Shown here piece by piece: positions 58,331 through 64,000 of a stretch of 64,000 bases of DNA (position 1 is its first letter; the number at the start of each line of letters is the position of its first letter). The stretch covers positions 1 through 64,000 of the forward strand of contig CAZOFT010000004.1 of NCBI GenBank assembly GCA_964579395.1, given 5' to 3'. A program made the position numbers and the translations under genes. Source of the stretch: JACOTV01 sp964579395. Lineage in GTDB: Bacteria; Patescibacteriota; Microgenomatia; UBA1406; GWC2-37-13. The notes beneath the pieces are model-generated. The model made no database searches, had not been told where the DNA came from, and saw only the letters and a list, made by a program, of their open reading frames with translations.

Positions 58331-58621
58331 TCAGCGATCAGCAGGATCGCTTCGCTGTGTCTCCCAATATGCCTCCCCTTCATCCTCCATTTTCTTCAGG
58401 CGGGCATAATAATCGGGTATTTCTTTCATGTGCGCAAAGGCAATCTTGGCCGTCATGGTTAGATCGTCATTCGTGACGTTGGTTTGCATATCATGCGATC
58501 CGTGTTCCAACTCCACGCTGAGTCCCATTCGAAACTCCTCAACATCATACTCGCTCCAATCGACCCCGATTGAAGATCCGATTTCTTCTGCTTCTTGTGC
58601 AGTAAATGTGCGTGTACTCAT
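58331..58621 (-). CDS. DUF5661 protein
   Basis: A 96-residue soluble protein. FTAQEAEEIGSSIGVDWSEY, EEFRMGLSVELEHGSHD, TNVTNDDLTMTAKIAFAH and PDYYARLKKMEDE are the conserved blocks of this uncharacterised family, common in Patescibacteria genomes (from memory). It leads a probable operon with the MurF-like and NUDIX genes. TATAGT ends 8 bases before its start. Confidence 0.82.
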   Translation of the reverse strand: MSTRTFTAQEAEEIGSSIGVDWSEYDVEEFRMGLSVELEHGSHDMQTNVTNDDLTMTAKIAFAHMKEIPDYYARLKKMEDEGEAYWETQRSDPADR

Positions 58622-58629
58622 ATAAGATC

Positions 58630-58635
58630 ACTATA
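58630..58635 (-). promoter_or_regulatory. -10 element, DUF5661-murF-NUDIX operon
   Basis: TATAGT on the minus strand ends 8 bases before the ATG at 58621. Confidence 0.45.
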
Positions 58636-58697
58636 CTCCTTTTTTCCGCAAATGGGTCCCCAAAGTCAAGAGCGGCAAATTTCGCGCTCGGATGCGC

Positions 58698-58703
58698 TAT
58701 ACT
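58698..58703 (+). promoter_or_regulatory. -10 element, RNA methylase gene
   Basis: TATACT ends 6 bases before the ATG at 58710; an upstream in-frame ATG at 58692 overlaps it. Confidence 0.6.
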
Positions 58704-58709
58704 TATGAC

Positions 58710-59738
58710 ATGCAAGTATACGCATCTACCTTTCCGGCCGGATTCAAAGACGTTATCGCACAGGCGATGAAATATTGTGTGCCTGATGGCGCAATTTTGC
58801 ATATTGATGACGGAGTGGTGCTCTATAAAAGCGGAATGCGCCGAGATCGCATCATCAAAGCACCATGCTTTAGCAACACGTATCTGGTCTATACCTATCT
58901 CCTCCCTAAAAACACACACACGTCACTCAACGCGCAAGCACTTGCCAAAACCATCACGCACCCCATGATTCGCGACATGCAAAAAGCAAAAGAAGAAGGT
59001 TCTACATTTCGCATCATGAACTGGCATGAGGGTGCAACCACCGCATTAGATAAGCAGATCCGCACCGGTCTTGAAGAAGCGATTCAAATACAAAATGTGT
59101 TTGTCGTCAATCGCGTGAAGCCAAAATGTGAGTTTGCATTTTATACCCGCCGAGGTGGTTGGGGCTTTTTCGGGCTTCGTCTGACTCATCCGGCATGGGA
59201 TGAAAAACGCCTTCCAGCAGGACGCTTGGATCCAGAGATTGCCTATCTGCTTTCTGTCATCTCACAACCGCAAGAAACTGACGTCGTTCTTGATCCGATG
59301 GCAGGCCACGGAGCGATAGTCGCAGCCAGAGCAGAACACTTTCCCTTTAAGATGATTCTTGCCACCGACTCCGATGCGGAGCGCGTTGCGGGCATAAAGT
59401 CACAATATGCATCATTCGGCAAGCAGTTTGTCATAGGACAAGTGGATGCAACCGACATGGAAGATATTCCCGAGGCAACTGTCACCACGATCATCACTGA
59501 CCCGCCATGGGGCCTGCATGACGAGACGATCGATGTCGCAGCATTATACGATCGATTTTTTGAAGAAGCACTGCGTGTACTCAAACCGGATGGTATTTTT
59601 GTCGTGATCAGCGCACAAAAAGAACTCCTCGACACCCTTATCAAAGAGCAAGCAGATGAATGGAAGCTCCACAATAAATGGAATGTACTGGTGCACGGCA
59701 AAAAGGCTGCCGTCTACAAACTGCAAAAACAGTCTTAA
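58710..59738 (+). CDS. Putative RNA methylase (Trm11/UPF0020 type)
   Basis: A 342-residue protein whose C-terminal half is a class I methyltransferase: VVLDPMAGHGAIVAARAEHF (SAM loop) and TTIITDPPWGLHDE (DPPW catalytic motif), as in guanine-N2 or adenine-N6 methylases. The N-terminal half has a THUMP-like segment and WGFFGLRLTHPAWDEKRLPA. A tRNA or rRNA guanine-N2 target is likely. Its stop shares TTAA with the convergent response-regulator gene. Confidence 0.83.
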   Translation: MQVYASTFPAGFKDVIAQAMKYCVPDGAILHIDDGVVLYKSGMRRDRIIKAPCFSNTYLVYTYLLPKNTHTSLNAQALAKTITHPMIRDMQKAKEEGSTFRIMNWHEGATTALDKQIRTGLEEAIQIQNVFVVNRVKPKCEFAFYTRRGGWGFFGLRLTHPAWDEKRLPAGRLDPEIAYLLSVISQPQETDVVLDPMAGHGAIVAARAEHFPFKMILATDSDAERVAGIKSQYASFGKQFVIGQVDATDMEDIPEATVTTIITDPPWGLHDETIDVAALYDRFFEEALRVLKPDGIFVVISAQKELLDTLIKEQADEWKLHNKWNVLVHGKKAAVYKLQKQS

Positions 59739-60115
59739 GCTGCCGCGGGTGTCCCCATGAATCCTTTGAGTTTTTCAACGATTTGAGAAGGCGTATTATC
59801 TGCCTTGATCAAATACCCGGTGATTCCAAGTTCGTTGGTCTTCTCAATAACGTGCTCATTCCCGAGGTTTGTAAGCATGATTACTTTTGTTGCTTTGTGT
59901 TGCGGCATCGCGCGCATTTCAGTCAGTATCTGCAGGCCGTCTTTCCCCGGCAGCATGATATCTAAAAGCACCAAGTCATAGGTGTTTGTTTTGAGTGCCT
60001 CAACGGCAGCGGCACCATCGCCAAATACATCAACCTCAAAGCCTTCTTTTTTCAGAACCATTTCATAAAGCTCCTGTATAAAGACTTCGTCCTCGACAAG
60101 CATTATTTTTCCCAT
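59735..60115 (-). CDS. Single-domain response regulator (CheY-like)
   Basis: A 126-residue receiver domain. The acidic pair is in MLVEDEVFI, the phospho-acceptor is Asp52 in LVLLDIMLPGKDG, the switch Thr is in VIMLTNLGNEH, and the conserved Lys is in GYLIKADNTP. No output domain is present. It is the last gene of a FIST-kinase-receiver operon, so the kinase upstream is its likely phosphodonor. Confidence 0.93.
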   Translation of the reverse strand: MGKIMLVEDEVFIQELYEMVLKKEGFEVDVFGDGAAAVEALKTNTYDLVLLDIMLPGKDGLQILTEMRAMPQHKATKVIMLTNLGNEHVIEKTNELGITGYLIKADNTPSQIVEKLKGFMGTPAAA

Positions 60116-60141
60116 AATTAAAAATTGAAACTAGTAAATAC

Positions 60142-61410
60142 CTACTGTGCTGGTGCAGGCGGTTGAGCTTCTGCAGCATCTGAATGCAACGTAAACTTAA
60201 ATGTTGATCCTTTCCCGAATATTGATTCTACCCATATTTTTCCTTTATGCATTTCGACGATTACTTTAGAAATATACAGTCCCAGACCGGTACCTTTTGA
60301 ACCTTGTTCCAATTTTCCTGAAACACGGAAAAACTTGGTAAATAAATGCGGTATCGCCTCTTGGGGAATACCGGGCCCATTGTCTTTCACATAGGTCGTC
60401 ACATCTGCACCATTTACTTCGATTCCCACCTCAACATCGCCATTGCGCTGCGTGTAATTTATGGCATTGGAGATCAGGTTGGAAAGCACCTCGTTGATGC
60501 GAATAATATCTACATGCAATTTCGGCACAGTACCTGCTGGCTCGTGAAAGTGAAGATTTACAGATTGCTCTTTGGCAACCAGCTGAAAATCCTCAATAAG
60601 ATGTTTGACATTTTGCACCCAGTCAATCGGCTCAGGACTCATAGTCAACATGCCTCGCTCAATTTTGGTCACACTCAGCAGATTTTCAATCAGTCCCTGC
60701 AGACGTTGTGCTGATATGTTGATGCGGTTGAGAAGTGGCATCTGATTTTCCGGAATACTTTGCTGGTTTGCCTGAACAAATACCTCAAGGTATCCGATTA
60801 TTGAAGTGAGTGGCGTACGAAGTTCGTGTGCTGCCATCGATACAAAATCGAGCTTCATTTCCTCAAGCTCGCGTTCTTGGGTGATGTCATGCATCGCCAT
60901 AATGTAACCCACGTTTACTCCCTGTGAATCATCGATGCGCGTTACTAAAATATCAGCCCAGGATGATTGCTCGGTACCCGCTTGCAGCTGCACTTCTTTT
61001 TCTTTCAGCACACTTCCCTGCTCATCGCTTTTGAGATCACCGTCCAGACGCTCGTTGATCATCTGGTTATTTTTCATGAGCCGGATACAGTCATCAAACG
61101 GTTTTCCGACGACATTGTGCGAAACAAGCCCGGTGAGCCGTTCGGCTGCTTGGTTAAACATGGCAATGTTTCCTGAAGTATCAAGAGCCACCACACCATC
61201 GGCGATTCCTGACATGACATGTGCCAGTTTGTTGCGCTCCACAAGAAGACGGTCGCGTTCACGTTTCGTTTCGGCAAACGCCTCTTCGAGATGATCGTAC
61301 GCTTTTTGAAGCTCTAAGTCTTTATTGATCAGCATCTTCGCCACCCGATCAAGACGAGCTTTTTCCTCATCTACAGGAGGAGTTGGTGCGGGCGGATTTT
61401 GATCATTCAT
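60142..61410 (-). CDS. PAS-domain sensor histidine kinase
   Basis: A 422-residue soluble kinase with no transmembrane segment. An N-terminal coiled coil (to about 68) precedes a PAS domain at about 70-180 (IADGVVALDTSGNIAMFNQA), a dimerisation domain with the phosphorylated His in VSMAAHELRTPLTSIIGYLE near residue 193, and an HATPase_c domain with N box LISNAINYTQRNGD, DNGPGIP and GTGLGLYISK. The ATG at 61410 is preferred to a TTG six bases upstream. It is located between FIST and receiver genes. Confidence 0.94.
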   Translation of the reverse strand: MNDQNPPAPTPPVDEEKARLDRVAKMLINKDLELQKAYDHLEEAFAETKRERDRLLVERNKLAHVMSGIADGVVALDTSGNIAMFNQAAERLTGLVSHNVVGKPFDDCIRLMKNNQMINERLDGDLKSDEQGSVLKEKEVQLQAGTEQSSWADILVTRIDDSQGVNVGYIMAMHDITQERELEEMKLDFVSMAAHELRTPLTSIIGYLEVFVQANQQSIPENQMPLLNRINISAQRLQGLIENLLSVTKIERGMLTMSPEPIDWVQNVKHLIEDFQLVAKEQSVNLHFHEPAGTVPKLHVDIIRINEVLSNLISNAINYTQRNGDVEVGIEVNGADVTTYVKDNGPGIPQEAIPHLFTKFFRVSGKLEQGSKGTGLGLYISKVIVEMHKGKIWVESIFGKGSTFKFTLHSDAAEAQPPAPAQ

Positions 61411-61416
61411 TCGCAA

Positions 61417-62607
61417 TTATTCTCCGATCGCAAATATGACGATCGATTCTTCATAGAAATTCGGGTCACAAGCATTTATGTCGCCCACAACACCATATAC
61501 CGGTGCGTGCTGGCCGTAGGAGTAAAATCCGATAAGCGGCACTTCTGGTCCGATAATACTGGTAACTTCATGAATTTCTTTAGACACGTCGGGACCATAG
61601 AGTTTTTTACGGGCGATACAGTCTGAGATAAACAGAACCGCAGGCTTAGTCTCACCAAATTCCGCAGCCACATTTTTCGCGACATCAATTGCTGCCTCTA
61701 TGGATTTTTCCTGTGTACCCATCATGATACTCACTTTACTTCCTTCAATTACTTCGGCACCAAACACAATTGAGCCGTCGTCATTAAAGACAAGCGGTAC
61801 ACGGATCATGTATCCTTCAGTTCCTTCAACTTGCATTCCCAAAGGATAGGTCAACGCCATGCGATTGAGGATGCCTGACTTGATCTCATCTACTTTGTCA
61901 CCGAAGTACTCTTTATAAAGCTCATACGGTGGCTTACCGTCAACTTCCATAACCGTCGTACCCGTTGCCTTGGTAACCGTGTGGGCTGCACCGACAGGCT
62001 CCCATCCATGCTTGGCACCAAACGCCTTTTTATAATCACCACTCAAACCAACACCGACGGTGTAGCCGGAATATACTTGCCCGTTGTAATACTCATGCGT
62101 ATCTTTGAAGTTCAAATCATCCCCGGCAGCGCCTCCGACCATGACAAAATCTTCCCCGAATACCTCCAAAACGCCGCGGGAGATCTCAGTCCCGTTTGCG
62201 CCCAGTACGTCGGAGAAAATGATCATTGAAGTGACTTCACCCGGTGCGCGCGATTTGATGTCTTGTGCCAGCGCATGTCCTGCAGCGCGCTCATTTCCCT
62301 TTACCGGCTTTCCCATACCCACGGTAAATTGCATCTGATCGGAGCGAATAGCCATAGCTACAACCGATTCTTTGCTTGATCCGTCTTTGGTGATTTCACC
62401 AGCCGTACTGCAACCGACCATCTGCACATCGGGGTATGCCTCTGAAATTCCTGCCAGAACCTCAGGATGTTTCATGGCAATTGAAGAGAGGACAATAAAT
62501 ACGTCCGGCGTTCCACCTGCTTGTTCTGCTGCAGTTTTTGCTGCTTCAAGTCCGGCAGCATGCGGATTGTTTGTATTGGTTGAGATACCGACGCCTGATT
62601 TTATCAT
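61417..62607 (-). CDS. FIST-domain sensory protein (FIST_N + FIST_C)
   Basis: A 396-residue soluble protein. The N-terminal FIST domain runs from SGVGISTNTNNPHAAGLEAA through VQMVGCSTAGEI and FVMVGGAAGDDLNF; the C-terminal FIST_C domain includes VLFISDCIARKKLYG and LIGFYSYGQHAPVYGVVGD. FIST domains are proposed small-ligand sensors, perhaps for amino acids. It leads the operon with a histidine kinase and receiver. The start at 62607 is favoured by the domain start; the frame continues upstream to 62679 without similarity. Confidence 0.9.
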   Translation of the reverse strand: MIKSGVGISTNTNNPHAAGLEAAKTAAEQAGGTPDVFIVLSSIAMKHPEVLAGISEAYPDVQMVGCSTAGEITKDGSSKESVVAMAIRSDQMQFTVGMGKPVKGNERAAGHALAQDIKSRAPGEVTSMIIFSDVLGANGTEISRGVLEVFGEDFVMVGGAAGDDLNFKDTHEYYNGQVYSGYTVGVGLSGDYKKAFGAKHGWEPVGAAHTVTKATGTTVMEVDGKPPYELYKEYFGDKVDEIKSGILNRMALTYPLGMQVEGTEGYMIRVPLVFNDDGSIVFGAEVIEGSKVSIMMGTQEKSIEAAIDVAKNVAAEFGETKPAVLFISDCIARKKLYGPDVSKEIHEVTSIIGPEVPLIGFYSYGQHAPVYGVVGDINACDPNFYEESIVIFAIGE

Positions 62608-62653
62608 TTGATAAAACGATAGTACTTCTCCCCAAGAGATGCAAGAGCAAGTT

Positions 62654-63205
62654 TTATTGTGTTTCGTGAGCCTCCTCAAGGGCCGCCTGAGGAGTCGGCT
62701 TTTCCATACAAGTCTGAATCATGAGAATCACTTTTTGCGGGTGAGGCACATCAACCAGATAGAATTGTTCTTTGACAAACATGTTCTGCAGCTGAATACT
62801 GCCATAACGAAACACGCGCGCCACCAGCGACTGCTCTATCTCCATGACGCTGATATTGTGCAGTTTAAAGCTGCTTGAATGACGACTGAAGAGGCCTGAC
62901 TTATAGATCACGATTCCGGGCCAGACTTCGTAATAATGACGCACCCAATTCATGACTGCCACTATCGTCATAAATCCTTTGATGACATTGAGAATGCCGT
63001 AGATAAATATAACCACTGACGTATCAGTCAGAGAAAACGAAGCCACGGCAAAACTGGCAATCAACAACAAAATGAGGAAAAAGGAAAGAAACGCGAATTC
63101 AAGAAGAATCAGTTTGAAAAACAAAACAGCTACCGACTGACGGATGATGACGGGGAGCTGCGCGAATCGAGCTTGCCCCTCAGTATCGGTACGGGCTGCA
63201 CTCAT
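62654..63205 (-). CDS. Bacterial PH-domain membrane protein (YdbT-like, single unit)
   Basis: A 183-residue protein with two membrane helices (about 27-55 and 63-85) and then a bacterial PH domain, with GIVIYKSGLFSRHSSSFKLH, ISVMEIEQSLVARVFRYGSI and LVDVPHPQKVILMIQTCM. YdbS/YdbT proteins have this layout. The function is not known; membrane-associated stress or envelope roles are suspected. A -10 element lies 6 bases before the start, inside an inverted repeat. Confidence 0.85.
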   Translation of the reverse strand: MSAARTDTEGQARFAQLPVIIRQSVAVLFFKLILLEFAFLSFFLILLLIASFAVASFSLTDTSVVIFIYGILNVIKGFMTIVAVMNWVRHYYEVWPGIVIYKSGLFSRHSSSFKLHNISVMEIEQSLVARVFRYGSIQLQNMFVKEQFYLVDVPHPQKVILMIQTCMEKPTPQAALEEAHETQ

Positions 63206-63230
63206 CGCCTAGTTATACTCTTTTTAGGCG
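63206..63230. promoter_or_regulatory. Promoter and inverted repeat of the PH-domain gene
   Basis: CGCCTA at 63206-63211 and TAGGCG at 63225-63230 flank the minus-strand -10 TATAAC (63212-63217), which ends 6 bases before the ATG at 63205. The repeat could be an operator around the -10. Confidence 0.4.
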
Positions 63231-63250
63231 GTAATTACAAGCTAAATGCG

Positions 63251-63619
63251 TTATTTATCGGCTGGGAGTGATTCGCAGGCCACCCCATCGCGATCACCAT
63301 CAAGACGGTTCACGTCGTCTCCGGCGCCACCGCATTTATCAAACACTTCCTGAGCTTCTTGTTGGGTCTTGAAGTTGGAACAGTTGTATAAGTTATCCTG
63401 ACAACTCTCCAGAAGAAAGTTTCCCGATGAATCACGCTTAATTTTTGCTTCCTGCATGCTTTTACCAGCGGCCATCTCATTGAGATTCCAGTCGTTATTG
63501 GTGAACTCCAGTCCGAATGCTCCAAACAAGATGACCAGCGCACCGATGAGAACTGCCTTAACTGCAGTTTTTGTCCCGCCAGAAAGATTTTCTAATGCTT
63601 TCAATTTTGGAATTGCCAT
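63251..63619 (-). CDS. Excalibur-domain membrane protein
   Basis: A 122-residue protein with one membrane helix (VKAVLIGALVILFGAFGLEF) and an extracytoplasmic part ending in an Excalibur calcium-binding domain, with FDKCGGAGDDVNRLDGDRDG then VACESLP. The four cysteines in the soluble part (SCQDNLYNCSNF, DKCGG, ACE) could form two disulfides. Excalibur domains bind calcium in cell-surface proteins. No partner is evident. Confidence 0.87.
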   Translation of the reverse strand: MAIPKLKALENLSGGTKTAVKAVLIGALVILFGAFGLEFTNNDWNLNEMAAGKSMQEAKIKRDSSGNFLLESCQDNLYNCSNFKTQQEAQEVFDKCGGAGDDVNRLDGDRDGVACESLPADK

Positions 63620-63654
63620 ATATATGATTGATGATTAATAACAGTGTGCCGAGA

Positions 63655-63804
63655 TTACCAGACGGAATACAATAAATACGCTACGATGAGGATCAAGAGG
63701 CCGATAATGATCAGGCGCACCATCTTTGTGCCGCGCAGCTTTTCAACTTGTGACGGGCCGCCTGTTTTAGGAGCAGTTGGTTGGGAAGCAGTTTGTTGAT
63801 CCAT
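63655..63804 (-). CDS. Small single-pass membrane protein
   Basis: A 49-residue protein: a Gln/Thr/Pro-rich N-terminus (MDQQTASQPTAPKTGGPSQV), a basic patch (EKLRGTKMVR), one helix (LIIIGLLILIVAYLLYSVW) and the stop. The hydrophobic profile and the TATACT 9 bases upstream of the ATG support a real gene. No family recognised. Confidence 0.65.
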   Translation of the reverse strand: MDQQTASQPTAPKTGGPSQVEKLRGTKMVRLIIIGLLILIVAYLLYSVW

Positions 63805-63813
63805 ATGAATCCC

Positions 63814-63819
63814 AGTATA
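63814..63819 (-). promoter_or_regulatory. Extended -10 element, 49-residue membrane protein gene
   Basis: TATACT preceded by TGT on the minus strand ends 9 bases before the ATG at 63804. Confidence 0.55.
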
Positions 63820-63893
63820 ACATACTCTCTGGACTGCTATAACAACATAAGTCAGAAAACGACTCCGGGGTGGAAAAAAAGCGCCCTTTTTGG

Positions 63894-63899
63894 TATAAT
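63894..63899 (+). promoter_or_regulatory. -10 element, right-edge gene
   Basis: TATAAT ends 12 bases before the ATG at 63912. Confidence 0.5.
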
Positions 63900-63911
63900 G
63901 ATTGCTTCGAT

Positions 63912-64000
63912 ATGCAAAAAATGCGGGTGGTTCTCACCCTAATCATTGCACTTCACATATTTGCCCCACGGTCGCTTGCCTTCCAAGCTCCACAACCAGG
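63912..64000 (+). CDS. Partial gene for an exported protein
   Basis: An open frame starting at the ATG at 63912 and cut by the window edge. The 29 visible residues form a signal peptide: basic MQKMR, hydrophobic VVLTLIIALHIFA, then APRSLAFQAPQP with a plausible cleavage after SLA. The mature function is not visible. Confidence 0.6.
   Translation, partial: MQKMRVVLTLIIALHIFAPRSLAFQAPQP

Noticed and set aside
1..64000. UGA recoded as glycine (Gracilibacteria/SR1 type code)
   Set aside because: Several genes end in TGA at the expected family length, including ATGA overlaps such as 20524-20527 and 54986-54989, and no in-frame TGA interrupts a conserved protein.
1..64000. CRISPR array, restriction-modification operon, insertion sequence or prophage
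   Set aside because: I found no regularly spaced repeats, no cas, transposase, integrase or phage structural motif, and no methyltransferase-nuclease pair.

Overview
This window looks like a piece of a small, gene-dense genome from the Patescibacteria (Candidate Phyla Radiation), perhaps close to Microgenomates. That placement is inference from gene content and style: a short ClpB without its N-terminal domain, an F420-0:glutamate-ligase-like protein with no F420 genes nearby, a DUF5661 protein, a short NAD-type 6-phosphogluconate dehydrogenase, very tight packing, and almost no Shine-Dalgarno sequences. TGA is used as a normal stop, so Gracilibacteria and SR1 are unlikely. Two tRNA genes are present (Gln-TTG at the left edge, Pro-TGG near 25.9 kb). 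I see no rRNA, CRISPR array, insertion sequence or phage gene.

Layout. 0-16 kb: cation P-type ATPase, VOC protein, Era, CofE-like ligase, GltX, a three-gene GldA/F/G-like ABC exporter, superoxide dismutase, a tethered cytochrome b5-like protein, TrmD, YidD, ClpB, a ferritin-like DUF2202 protein, an alkyltransferase-like protein and a HIT hydrolase. 16-22 kb: a plus-strand run of class I aldolase, fructose-1,6-bisphosphatase, GAPDH, PGK, VKOR and dihydroorotase, facing dihydroorotate dehydrogenase. 23-30 kb: unknown protein, DUF192, GT39-like transferase, peroxiredoxin, secreted nuclease, a dockerin/beta-helix surface protein, a hydrolase and a methyltransferase. 30-38 kb: an AT-rich gap with a plus-strand terminator, then cyclase-gnd-zwf, a CueO-like multicopper oxidase, flavodoxin, PAP2 phosphatase, MscL and transaldolase. 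38-46 kb: MsrB, a DCC-lipase maturation factor fusion, D-LDH-like enzyme, GpmI, a Tat-type L,D-transpeptidase, enolase and aquaporin. 46-64 kb: HAD-like protein, GH1, a glycosyltransferase, an ATPase-like/winged-helix regulator, DUF1295, YggT, MscS, a triple-PAS protein, TrmH, RNase HII, NUDIX, a MurF-like ligase, an RNA methylase, a FIST-kinase-receiver operon, and small membrane proteins.

Together the genes give much of glycolysis/gluconeogenesis (FBA, FBP, GAPDH, PGK, GpmI, Eno) and of the pentose phosphate route (Zwf, Gnd, Tal), with lactate as a likely fermentation end product. There is a notable oxygen and thiol-redox set (SOD, PrxQ, MsrB, VKOR, DCC domain, multicopper oxidase, flavodoxin), osmotic valves (MscL, MscS, aquaporin), and envelope enzymes.

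The strongest window-wide signal is promoter architecture. At 38 starts a -10 hexamer of the TATAAT/TATACT/TACAAT type ends only 5-9 bases before the start codon, so transcription should begin at or next to the start codon. I used this signal to correct many starts. Only mscL, an operon-internal gene, has a clear Shine-Dalgarno sequence. Convergent genes often interlock, four pairs sharing a single TTAA as both stop codons. All calls come from reading motifs; no database search was possible.
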